From assembly GCA_963693315.1 (NCBI GenBank), contig OY856186.1, positions 368,368,850-368,432,849 on the forward strand: DNA of 64,000 nucleotides, read 5' to 3'. Both the position numbers and the translations under genes were made by a program. Shown one piece after another: positions 48,240 to 58,509 of the stretch (position 1 is the first letter of the stretch; each line of letters opens with the position of its first letter). The notes beneath the pieces are model-generated. The model saw nothing but the letters and a program-made list of their open reading frames with translations. It had not been told where the DNA came from and made no database searches. This DNA comes from Diogma glabrata. Its lineage: Eukaryota; Arthropoda; Insecta; Diptera; Cylindrotomidae.

Positions 48240-48947
48240 TTGTGCACTACCCTGATCTGACTGCGTATTATAACTTTTTTCACTTTAAACTTATATTGAC
48301 TAACTTTAACACTGCCCGTCTATACGTCCGTTAGTCCAGAACTGTCCGGCTTTTCAATGATACAGTTTGCCGAAACAACTTTGCACCAAGGAAAGAACCG
48401 TTAGACCCGTTTGACGTGCGTCAACTGAGGTCGTCGGGAGGATCAGAGAAAGTAAAACACTATTTAAATTCAAACTGATTCTGATTTTTATTTGTTCGAA
48501 AACTTTCTTTTATACAATTTTTTGGATTTGCATTTTCATTTTCCTAATCCCCACTTAAATCAATCAATATATTTATTTCAAATTAATTATGTAGAAAATG
48601 CAATTCTAGCAAAATGTACATATAATATATATGTCAATTTAATTACTTATTATTTTCCCCTTAATAAAATCTGTATCATCATAATTATTTACCTTTTGTT
48701 TTTATTTAAAATTATTTAAAATTAGTTTCAATGTTTTGAAACATGATATATGATGACACACTTTGAGTAATGTATAATTCATAAAGTTCATAAAATTTCG
48801 CTTACTTATAATTGTAAACATATGAAATGTTGTACACTAAATTATTATTATTTTGTTTTGATAAAAAGAAATTACGTCACGGGAATTCCTTTATAACTTA
48901 TTATATGTGTTTTGATTTGGATAGGTAGACGTAGTAGTATCTCTACA
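48188..48947. mobile_element. Solo LTR inserted in BEL pol
   Basis: A 760-bp segment that starts TGTGGTGGGTGTACACC and ends AGTATCTCTACA on the plus strand (TG...CA), with CGTC at both edges (48184-48187 and 48948-48951). It splits the reverse transcriptase between the VDRR and DIDFQ residues. It has no coding region and no internal retroviral-type sequence, so it is best read as one LTR left by recombination between the two LTRs of a full element. Removing 764 bp leaves the pol frame intact (difference divisible by three), which confirms the boundaries. The family is unknown; neither orientation is proven. Confidence 0.88.
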
Positions 48948-51340
48948 CGTCGATCCACTAATATCTGACGGTACATTTTCTCCACGTCCGCCGTGAATAC
49001 AATTTTATGTATTCTAAATCTTTGTAAAATATTTACAAGTGATTTTTGTATGGTAGGACCAATCAATAGGTAATCATTTAAAGATTTACCAGACGTTGAC
49101 TTCGCTGACGCATCAAACACAACACGCAGCTTGGTAGTTGTACTTGCGTGTTTTATCACTCCATGATGTGGAAGATAACACGAATCCTTTGGATGTACTT
49201 CAATTTCAGGATCTGGTATGACCTCCATATGATTAAGAGACTTATATTCTCTCATAAATGCTACATAAGCATCACGAAATTCGCTATTCGAGTCAAATCG
49301 AGATTTTGTCTTATTCAACCTTTTGATTGCCAACCATTTTGATTCCCCGAGGTTCATATCTACCTTCTTAAATGGCAGCCGCACAACAAATCTACCATTT
49401 TCATCTTGGTACATATTTTCTTTAAAATGGTTTTCACATAATATTTCTTCGTCAGTACATTTCTTAACTCTGGGAAGTTCCTCAATTTCCCAGAACCTTC
49501 GTAAGGATTTATCCAAATCGGTTTCCAACTGATCACCTTCGATATTAAAATTCTTTGTTATCAAATTATAGGGGACCTCTCCAGCAATGACCCAACCAAA
49601 GATAGTCTCTTGCGCAATTGGAGTACTGTCATCATCTACGATTTTACCTGGAAGAAGAATTTTTAAAAACTGATTGATCCCAATCAACAAGTCAATGTGA
49701 CCTGGAATGTTAAATGCTGGATCAGCTAGCTGTAAACTATCTAATCTAAGCGCCTCTGGGATATCAAACTCTACTGAAGGCAGTTGTGATGTAATTGTGG
49801 ACAAAATCAATGCCTTTGATTCGATGTATTGAGTAGCGTCAAATCTTGAGCTCATATATATTTCCGTTATACCTCTACTTATACCCGCTGAACTTGAAGC
49901 AACACCTTTAATAGATATTTTTGCATGTGCTCTAGGAAGTCGAAGACGTTGCACACATGCCTCCGTAATCAATGTTAACTGCGATCCTGAATCTATTAAA
50001 GCTCTAGCACGCTGAAAATTCCCCATTGAATCCTTAATTTTGATTAGTACAGTTGGTAAAAGGCCAGCTGTAATATTCACTGACAGTGAATTTGTTATTG
50101 AAGACAAGCTTGTTGAAGCTTCAGTGATCTTTGGTTTCAGTTCAGGGTTGCTGGTACCCGGATTAGCCATAGCTAGCATTGCTGTACCTTGAGATTTTTC
50201 TTCCTCGTTTAAATGTAATAAAGTGTTGTGTCTTCGCTTACATGTTAGACATCTTCGGTTTACCTTGCACTTAAAAACTTTATGCGTATCACTTAGACAG
50301 TTGAAGCATCTATCGAGCTGCTTTATTAACTCTCTCCTATCACGAATGTTCATTTCCCGAAATTTCTCGCACTCGTAAACTTTATGAGAGTTGGAACAGA
50401 TTGGACAATCAACGTTGCTGGTCACATGCATGGTATTTATTTGACGCTTTGTAGAAGTTAAATTTGGGGAAGACCTTTTACTACCCATCACATCTTCTAA
50501 AGTATCCGCCCGCATTGTTAGAAATGTTGTTAAATTATTTATTGTTGGATAGGATGTATTACCTATCTCTCGTGCCCATAAATGCTTAGTTTCTTCATCA
50601 AATTTTTTTGTAACAATATAAATTACCCAAGGGTCCCGAGCTTCTGCCTGATCACCTAGAGCCTTTAAGCCCCGTATGACCTCTTCGGTTATGTTCGAAA
50701 GCTTTCTGATGTTGTTTGTTGTTAAGTTTCTAATCGATGGTTCATCCATTAGCGTTTCAATAAGGGAAGAAACAATATATTTCGGACGATCATATCGTTT
50801 GCACAATATTTGAAATGCTTCAATGTAACTCGCTTCCGTAACCTTTAACGGTTTTACTAGTGATTCTGCTTCACCACGAAGTACACTTTTTAAGCATTGG
50901 AACTTTTGGACAGCAGATAACGCTTGGCATTCGTGAACACACGAGTTAAAGAGATCATAGAATGACGGCCAATCTTTATATTTTCCATCAAAAACTGGTA
51001 TTTGACAACGAGGCAGCTTAAATTCTGATACCGGTTTTTGCTCTCCCAAAGATACATTTATAGATTGCTCATGGAGATTTGTTTTACGCAGCCATGTGTT
51101 TAGCAGCGATACTACATGATAATATTTATTTTCGAACTCTTCCATATCGGACTCGATGATATCATCAAGCGCGAACATGCTATCTTCGTTTTGAACAAAG
51201 TCCTTTAAAAGTTCATTAACCCGCGACAACCGAATTTTCACCTCTTCAAGGGGTGTTTCATCATTCAATTGAGTTGCAAAGGTTACAGCTCTCGACATTT
51301 GTCCCTTTAATACCGCGTGTCTTTTCTTAAGCGTGTTCAT
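48872..51340 (-). CDS. BEL/Pao gag-protease and start of RT
   Basis: An 822-codon frame, of which about the first 796 are the element's own and the rest runs into the solo LTR and stops. The ATG at 51,338-51,340 lies about 370 bp after the 5' LTR. Gag has the BEL-type core around LPRCQIPVFDGKYKDWPSFY (residues 109-128), then cysteine-rich zinc-knuckle segments at 312-324 and 345-372 (CFNCLSDTHKVFKC, CLTCKRRHNTLLH). The aspartic protease active site is LIDSGSQLTLI (448-458). The RT begins near residue 650 and reaches TADVEKMYRQILVD at the break. The frame is free of stops up to the insertion. Gag and pol are a single frame, as usual for BEL/Pao. Confidence 0.95.
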   Translation of the reverse strand: MNTLKKRHAVLKGQMSRAVTFATQLNDETPLEEVKIRLSRVNELLKDFVQNEDSMFALDDIIESDMEEFENKYYHVVSLLNTWLRKTNLHEQSINVSLGEQKPVSEFKLPRCQIPVFDGKYKDWPSFYDLFNSCVHECQALSAVQKFQCLKSVLRGEAESLVKPLKVTEASYIEAFQILCKRYDRPKYIVSSLIETLMDEPSIRNLTTNNIRKLSNITEEVIRGLKALGDQAEARDPWVIYIVTKKFDEETKHLWAREIGNTSYPTINNLTTFLTMRADTLEDVMGSKRSSPNLTSTKRQINTMHVTSNVDCPICSNSHKVYECEKFREMNIRDRRELIKQLDRCFNCLSDTHKVFKCKVNRRCLTCKRRHNTLLHLNEEEKSQGTAMLAMANPGTSNPELKPKITEASTSLSSITNSLSVNITAGLLPTVLIKIKDSMGNFQRARALIDSGSQLTLITEACVQRLRLPRAHAKISIKGVASSSAGISRGITEIYMSSRFDATQYIESKALILSTITSQLPSVEFDIPEALRLDSLQLADPAFNIPGHIDLLIGINQFLKILLPGKIVDDDSTPIAQETIFGWVIAGEVPYNLITKNFNIEGDQLETDLDKSLRRFWEIEELPRVKKCTDEEILCENHFKENMYQDENGRFVVRLPFKKVDMNLGESKWLAIKRLNKTKSRFDSNSEFRDAYVAFMREYKSLNHMEVIPDPEIEVHPKDSCYLPHHGVIKHASTTTKLRVVFDASAKSTSGKSLNDYLLIGPTIQKSLVNILQRFRIHKIVFTADVEKMYRQILVDRRVEILLRLPIQIKTHIISYKGIPVT

Positions 51341-51713
51341 GTTACTTTAATGTTTATATATAATTATAAATACGAATTACACCACACTGAATTAATTAAC
51401 TTATTGTCTAAATAGTAACAAAAATGCTGTTCAAACCTTTTCACAATCACAAAATGCACATTAATAAATTAAATAATTAACACAAATAGTTAAACTTCAA
51501 ATAATTAACACAAATAGCTTGAATAGTCTGTCTTTATTTAATGTTTCACTTCAAAGATATAAGCAGGTAATTAAAGGTTATACTTATCGATATTTTTTCA
51601 CGTGGCTATGGCGGCTTGGCTTGGTTTGTTGAATTCTTCGAGTTGAAATACTTCTCTTCTTCAAACTGTAATGAATTGTTGAGTACGTTATAATAATCTC
51701 GTTCGAAGGACCA

Positions 51714-52061
51714 TGACAATAATTGAACAAAGCTGGATCAGTGTACCACCAACAATTTATTCAATACACAATAATTTGAATAATTTATACTATTTATTTC
51801 AACTAAATAAAACATATGAAACTTTACAACAATTTTACTTTATTTTAAGCTCTTCTTCGTTTCACATATGTTATAAGAATGAATTTATGATTTTAAATTA
51901 AATTAAAATACCACAAACGGTAATTGTTTTATTGCCCTACAACCTTAACAATTATATGTAGGTCAATTTTTAAACATTATTACAATTTCATTACATTCAA
52001 ATTAGGTAAATAAACATTTAAAACTAATGACGATATTTCATGTTTTTGGATTCTCTTAACA
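51714..52061 (-). repeat. 5' LTR of the BEL/Pao element
   Basis: 348 bp; carries the promoter end on the minus strand and is followed there by the primer site. The leader from here to the gag ATG has no other feature I can support. Confidence 0.95.
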
Positions 52062-52107
52062 CAGTTTATATTAATTTTTTTTATTTATTGAACTTGAACT
52101 TAAAGAG

Positions 52108-52640
52108 GTAAAGACTCAAAGACTCAAAGACTAAAAGACTCAAAGACTAAAAGACTCAAAGACTCAATGACTCAAAGACGCAAAGATTCAAATACTTCAA
52201 AACTCAAAGACTCCTAGGTTCAAAGACTTATAAGCTCAAAGACTCAGAGACTCGAGACTCGAACCCGTAAAAATTTGAACACTCGAAGACATAAAGGCTG
52301 AAAGATTTCAAGACTGTAAAACTTAGACTCCAAAACTTCAAGACTCAAAAACTCAAAAACTAAAAGACTCGAAGACTCAAAAACTCGAAGACTCGAAGAT
52401 TCAAGGACTCAAAGACTCAAAAACTCAAAAACTCAAAGATTCAAAAAGTCAAAGACTCAAAGACTGGAAAACTCAAAAAATCTAAGACTCGAAGACTCAA
52501 AGACTGAAAAACTCAGACTCCAAAACTCCAAGACTCAAAAACTTAAAGAATCAACAACTAAACGACTTAAAAACTAAAAGACTCAAACACTCAATGACTC
52601 AGAGACTCAAAAAATCAAAGATTTAAAGATTCGAAGAATC
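52108..52640. repeat. 9-bp array, unit AAAGACTCA, second locus
   Basis: About 530 bp of the same diverged unit as the array at 35.4-36.7 kb. It shares longer blocks with that array, including CTGAAAGATTTCAAGACT with the following AGACTCCAAAACT, and AACTTAAAGAATCAACAACT. The two arrays are therefore copies of one longer sequence, not independent expansions. It begins 46 bp after the BEL target duplication. Confidence 0.9.
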
Positions 52641-53099
52641 ATTGTAGCAATGAACAGTTCGAAAAAGAATGTTAATTCACAGAGCTGATATGAAAAGGTT
52701 TACACAAATTTATCGTGCAAAACTGATGCTAATTGAGTTTGTCATACTCGATATTGTAACGAAAGGCTGATTGAAGGTCAGGATTAGTATAAACAATCTT
52801 GACGACTTGACACCTTAAGTTTGTTTCGACTAGCTTTAGGACATTCACTCGCTTGAACTTTACCCCTAACTTCTTTACAAATACTTGATGCTCGCGATAA
52901 TTATTAGATGTACTGACACCCGTTTTGAAAGGATAGTAGACTCAAAAGACCCAAATTTAAGAAAAAGCAAAAACACAAGAAGAAGGGAAGCCATCTCCAC
53001 CCCTCCAGCAACTACGATTATCAAATTTTATTTAAAGAAATAAACTCACCCAACGATTAGCTCCGGATCTGACTCACTATACAAAAAAATTTAACAATT
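52641..53099. other. No gene seen
   Basis: Mixed-composition DNA after the array; no coding or repeat structure recognised. Confidence 0.5.
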
Positions 53100-53690
53100 C
53101 GTATTGATCAACCCAAAAATCGTTGCACCAAAACATCCAGATGATTGTTGAATAATGCTATAAAAAAATTGTAGCATTAAAATAGACAGGTGCATGTTGA
53201 ATAATGTAATAAAAACACCTTGTTGCACCTAAAATAGCCTACCTATTTTAGGTGGTTGACTTATATTGAATAATTTACATAAAAAATTGTTGCACCAAAA
53301 CAACCAACAAAAAATTGTGGCCACAAAATAGGTAGGTGAGTATTGAATAATGTAATAAAAAAATTTGCTGCTTCATAATAGATAGGTTATTGTTGAATAA
53401 TTCACATAACAATTGTTGCACCAAAATAGGTAAATGATTGTTGAATAACTCTCAATAAAAAATCGTTGCACCAAAAAAACCAGGTGAGTGTGAATAATGT
53501 AATAAAAAAAATTGTTGCACAAAATAGATAGATAAACAATTCACATAAAAAAACATTATATCAAAAATAATCTGAAACAATCAGGTGAGTATTGAATCAT
53601 AAACAAATCACTGCACCAAAAGCAATCAGGCGATTTGTTGAAAAATTATGCATCATTAAGAAAATTGTTGCACCAGTTGCGGATGATGTC
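53100..53690. repeat. Diverged tandem repeat, unit of about 55-65 bp
   Basis: Roughly ten loose copies of a unit with ATTGTTGCACCAAAA, then AGGTGATTGTTGAATAAT, then GTAATAAAAAAA. Copies differ by substitutions and indels, and one holds an inverted copy of its own (AAAATAGCCTACCTATTTT near 53,240). Confidence 0.85.
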
Positions 53691-55033
53691 GTAAATGAAT
53701 TTAATTAAAAATTACTATTTTACCATCTTCAAACGATGACGACGACGATATCTTCTACTTTCTTTTTTGACAAGATTCAGTATATTTCTCTACATGATAA
53801 TATTAATCAAAAGTTACAACACCAGAAATTGATTACTAATCAACTAATTAACCTTGATAGATTCACCAATCATCAAAATAACAGATATGGTATAATAATG
53901 TATAAGAAATCATCGTCGATTTATTAAATTTAAAACGTGTTTGTTTTTAATATTAACTTCTTTTTTCAATATCCTAAATTACAGAAGAAACGAGTAAATC
54001 AGTTTCACTGTTTATTTACCATAATTGAGTTTTATACCATAAATTTTTATTTTTTTTTTTTTCAATTTATTATATTCTAATTTTACAACGATTTTAAAAT
54101 ATATATTAATGGAACACAACAATGTTTTGCTTGTTAAAATTATATACCTCGCCAGAAATTAAACATTATCACATGGTTATATTCGTAGAACTCAATGAAG
54201 GCAAAAAAAAAAATTAAAATTGATATTTTGTTGCTCTAATATGGAATAGAAGGAATAATATCAGTTTACATCGATAGCATCGATAAAACAATTTTAAAGT
54301 ATTTCACTTTAGCGTATAAGCTGGTAATTATGATAGAGCTAATCGCTTCGTAACAACATTTTTACAAATAAAGCCTTCAAGCAAGCTAATAATGCCGTAG
54401 AAGATGCAGTCGACTCCTAATTTTGTTGTATCACCCAGAACAAGTAACTTATACGTATCCTATTTTATTTCCCACTAGTGCGTATTCAAACAACCAAACA
54501 CATTTTAACAAATCTAAAACTTTGGTACAACAAAAAAAAATCTAATTATAAATATAAATTATATACAATTTCTCTTAAATTATTTCGAATTATTATTTTT
54601 GATTTTTTCTAAAACCTATGTAAATTACTTTTAATCATCAATCAACAAAAAATGCAAAAACATACCGTAACAACAATTAGTGAAAAACTGACAAATATAA
54701 CTCATTGTATTGAACAGTATTGAACTGTGAAACAAAACTAGTATTTTATCAACTTTTTGATTGTATTTTATTAAAAAATCAACAACATTTTTGCTCTCAT
54801 TTGAAATTATATAAAAAACAATAAATGTAAACTGATGCGCATGCTCCTTTCTCCTACGAAAAATAAGATTGAAATTTCATGAATAAGAAATTTTGTTTTC
54901 AAGGGACGGTCAATCATATTCAGTATGACATTTTGTTGAAAATATTTAGCCACATATTCCATTAAACTTTATTTTTGTTTTACAAGTAATTTTTTATAAA
55001 AAAGTCTAATACAGTTTTGATCTTTATTTTCAG
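53691..55033 (+). other. Intron of the BMPER/cv-2-like gene, upstream side
   Basis: AT-rich DNA ending in TTTATTTTCAG at 55,033, a good splice acceptor. No earlier cysteine-rich exon was found in this stretch or further upstream in the window, although an exon of 100-150 bp could be missed. The frame at 53,736 has no recognised features. Confidence 0.55.
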
Positions 55034-55310
55034 AATGGCTTTGTGGAATGTGAACCAGAAAGTTGTCCCGTTGTGGATGATTGTTATATGATAATGAAAA
55101 AACCACAAGGTGGATGTTGTGATCGATGTAAAGAATGTATCTACAAAGGAAATCGTTACCAAAGTGGAACTGAATGGTCAGATCCTGATGACCCATGCGG
55201 CTCTTTTAAATGTGTCGCTGGTGTTGTAACCGAATCAAATCTTCAATGTTATACGCCATGTAACAATCCATTGGTTGCACTAGAAGGACACTGTTGTCCA
55301 ACATGCTTAG
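55034..55310 (+). CDS. cv-2: Internal exon of a BMPER/Crossveinless-2-like gene (VWC domains)
   Basis: A 277-bp exon bounded by TTTTCAG and GTAAGT. It enters in phase 0 with NGFVECEPESCPVVDDCY and leaves in phase 1 after CCPTCLG. It encodes the second half of one von Willebrand factor C domain (CEPESC, GGCCDRC) and then a whole second one starting CIYKGNRYQSGTEW, with DPCGSFKCVAGVVTES and HCCPTC. The layout and residues match vertebrate BMPER and insect Crossveinless-2, secreted BMP-binding proteins whose VWC domains hold the ligand; EGVVTES and CCPTC are shared with BMPER. All expected cysteines are present and nothing is broken. Codon use and GC content stand out from the AT-rich flanks. 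Other VWC proteins (kielin/chordin-like) are possible but fit less well. The rest of the gene, including the signal peptide, later VWC domains and the VWD domain, was not found in the window. Confidence 0.9.
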
Positions 55311-56989
55311 GTAAGTAAGTAATAAATCTATTACTGTTTTCTTTTTTATTAAATAAAAATCATTATGTTTAATGAACAACTTTAAATTATGGGTTGGAAG
55401 TTTTTGGTTTGGTTTCTACTTTAAATTAAATTCGATGATATAGTTACTCTCAGAAAAAAATCTATTTTCGTATCTAATTGCAATATTTCTCATAAAATAT
55501 AATCGACATTCCTGTAAAACAAAAAATTATCTTGTTGACATTCAAAGAATCCATAGAATTTTATAACTGACGCCTCACTAATTGTTTCAAATCAATCAAT
55601 TATATAAATGAAGATTTTTGATTAATGAAGTAAATTAAATAAGTAAATGAAAGCAAAGAAAATTAAAAAAAAACATGAAAGAAATTTTGTTAGTTAAACG
55701 TCTAGACTTCAGACTGTATGTATAGATTCAAGTGCAAAAGAATTTCTAGTTTTTGTTTTCTTCCAAAAATCTGAGAAATAAATATTTGAAATTAACTCTT
55801 AAGTGTAAGAAATTATAAAGAAAAAAAAACGAAACTGTTTACTTTTTTGTGGTTATTTTACATCTATTCTAATAATTATAAATTTAAAAAAAAATCTATT
55901 ATTGATCAGATGTATTGATCTTTTATTGGGTTGTCATTGATTGATTGAAATTATTTTTTATTCCCGTTAAATATATATTTGATTATTATTATTAATCCAA
56001 TTAAAAATAAAATTAATTCATTTTTCACTTTCTAAAAAATTGTTCAAACCAGTGCTTCGCCCTGACAACCTAAAAATAACTTCTACAAACCGACAGAGTT
56101 ATGACAGAATTATTGACGAGAAATTATGAAAATAATAATACAAAAAATTTTAATTAATATTTTTATCGAACAATTCGAAGCCGATTAATCAAATTATAAA
56201 AATCTGTCACTACAAACGAAAAAAAAAATATATTTTATTTTTTAAAATTCCATTTATTAAATACACTACAAAAAAAAAATTAATAATTAAATCAATTAAA
56301 ATAGTTTATTACAACAAATATTTGTTTAAAGAGTTTTTTGTGCTGTTGATTTGTTTGAATAAAATGCTAAAGATTTTGTGAATTAAATTTTTATTATTAA
56401 GAGACACAATTATTAAGAATCGAATTGGGTCGAGTTTTAGTTGAAGGTCAAATTTTTTGGTTGGTTTGAGGTTAAAATTTTTTTAAGGGTGGAGTTTTGA
56501 GTAAAATATAACATAACTGGTATCATAATGGTTCGAGCACCACACACTTTAACAAAATGATGTCCTTCAATAATCAAAACATGAGAAAGGATTGGTTCAA
56601 AACTGTTCAATGGTGGTCAATGATATTTGTAGTATAGTTTTCTTGCTTGCATCTGAGAGTGAATCCCTTGAAACCCCGGTTTATCGTTTTATTTTTGGTT
56701 TTTTAAGGCACAACCTTTTTGGGTTAACACCATGTCTTTTTGCACGCCACGCTTTTAACAACAATTCTTTAGCTGTACTTTTTGGGCTAAAATTACAAAT
56801 AGATACCAAGTTTAATCGCTTAAGAATGTTAAAACAAACTTTAAAAATATATTGGAGACGCTAATGCAAAGGTTTCTCCACAGCTCTGAAAACAAAATAC
56901 TGTGGATATATAGTTAGCTTATATTCGTCAAATACTTCAATTTATGTCTAGCTATTGTTAAAAATGTCGCGTAGTTCTGATTATAAAAA
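55311..56989 (+). other. Intron of the BMPER/cv-2-like gene, downstream side
   Basis: Begins with the splice donor GTAAGTAAGT. AT-rich with no further cysteine-rich exon. The next VWC exon was not seen up to the window's end, so this intron may be longer than 8.5 kb. A frame at 56,592-56,864 is not recognisable. Confidence 0.5.
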
Positions 56990-58080
56990 TAGGTCCTCCA
57001 GAGGTCCTCACTACTTTGATCATTTTCCCTTAAAGCTTATCAGTTTCTTTTCATATAAATCTGAAAATAAAATCGTACAGTTTTTTGAAAAAATTGAACT
57101 CAGAAAAATTTTTTAGGACTGAAATCGACAGTGGCCAAAAGAAATTCGATAATTCTCCAAGAGTTTTCGGATTTTGATCAAACACAGAGGTCAGGGATTC
57201 TCTTCTTATCTCTTTTCAACCCGAAATATTACTGATGACTCAAGACGAACATGAGAATATTTACGAGAAATTACTTCCAATGATAGAAATGGGATCCAAA
57301 GCGCATCCACCTTCATAGTTCGGCTACTTCAAATATAGCCACTTATCGAAGACCTTTTTGCTAAACTAGAGGATGTTCTTCTTTATTCGGTAGCATATAG
57401 TTCCACCAAAAATTTCAACTGATGGCAAAATGAAAAGAATGTGTTCCCACCAATCGTACTAGCCTTCCAAAACACCAAACTCGAGAAAATTTTTAGTTTC
57501 AACGTAAATGAAGTTAACGCTGCGATACAGACTTCAATCCGTTTGTTTTTCCGGTATAAAAACAATAAACACATTGACATGGGAGCTGCAATCTCTCACC
57601 ATTTTGACTCCGGAGTCTTATTTGATGCTCTCGATTATAGAATTACATAGAATGTTGTACATAGAATTACTAAAACTACTTTTTTCGTGACGAGAAGAAC
57701 TTGGGGTTACAAAATATAGCCAAACATTAAAATTCGTCTTAAAATAGAACAGAATGACTAAAAACCGCCCCCAAATGGACGTTTGAACCATTTACCATTG
57801 TATTCCAGGTCGATGCATAACACCTCCCATCCAAGGTTTTGCAAAGCATCTTAACGGATGCATGCTGTTTTCGTATATCGAGCTTGTTTGTGCTTTTCAT
57901 CAAATACCAGTAACTGCTGAACATGATTAAAGATGGCACAACCAACCATTTTGTTTTTGGAAGGCCGTGAGATGGTCACTTCAAATAGCGCAGCAACTTT
58001 TAAGTCTAATGTTGGTTGTTCTCTTTGTTAGTTGTCGTCGATGTCGTTACTATTTATATTCTGTAATCCAAGTTGAGGTT
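56990..58080 (+). pseudogene. Decayed Ty3/Gypsy gag-protease-RT with internal deletion
   Basis: Plus-strand frames broken by many stops. The protease active site survives as HIDMGAAIS (about 57,570-57,600), where the usual DTGA reads DMGA, and the end of the protease as PKWTFEPFTIVFQ (about 57,770-57,810). RT then follows almost at once with GFAKHLNGCMLFSYIELVCA and FHQIPV (about 57,835-57,930), so the protease-RT linker and RT fingers are deleted. Upstream sequence from 56,990 is probably gag, but is too worn to be sure. The RT is related to the copy at 31.1-31.5 kb. It lies inside the intron of the cv-2-like gene in the same orientation. Inactive. Confidence 0.7.
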
Positions 58081-58509
58081 TTTAACGAAATTCACCTGGA
58101 GCTACCTCTTGTGATATTGGGTGTGTTGCAACTAAGAGTATAAAAAATATTTTAGGTCTATGTGTGAGAGAATTGGACTTTTATTATATGATAATAAAAG
58201 GGATTCCGAATTGGGAAATCATTAATTTTTCAAAGTTTAACAAAAAAAAAAAAACAAACCATAGTTAAATAATAAAGAAAATTATTTAACAAAAGAACTA
58301 GCAAAAATTATACAAAATAATAAAAAATTTACTTTACTGCTTTTTTCTTTGATTCAAAAATATATAATGTCTTCGGATTGAACAAACGATCGATTATAAA
58401 TTTTGAAATTCTCCATCTCTTGTTTCTTCATCTATTATCCCATTCGTCGCACACAAATTGTAAATTCCCCATATCATATCAATAATAAAAATGCAACCAA
58501 TGCAGACAA
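58081..58509. other. AT-rich DNA, no gene seen
   Basis: No gene is supported. It leads into the duplicated block that follows. Confidence 0.45.

Larger units (their letters stand above)
45059..52061 (-). mobile_element. BEL/Pao LTR retrotransposon, young but interrupted
   Basis: Two 348-bp LTRs (45059-45406 and 51714-52061) flank a gag-pol region on the minus strand. CAGTT, 5 bp, lies directly outside both ends (45054-45058 and 52062-52066). On the minus strand the LTR runs TGTTAAGAG to TTATTGTCA. Next to the 5' LTR is TGGTCCTTCGAACGAG (plus 51698-51713), a primer site of the type used by BEL elements, and before the 3' LTR is GGTGGCCGGAA, the usual BEL polypurine-like tract. By eye the LTRs differ at one base, so insertion was recent. 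A solo LTR inside pol (48188-48947) inactivates it. Confidence 0.97.

Noticed and set aside
54969..55196. Minus-strand frames across the VWC exon
   Set aside because: Antisense of the conserved exon; the plus strand has splice sites and conserved cysteines.
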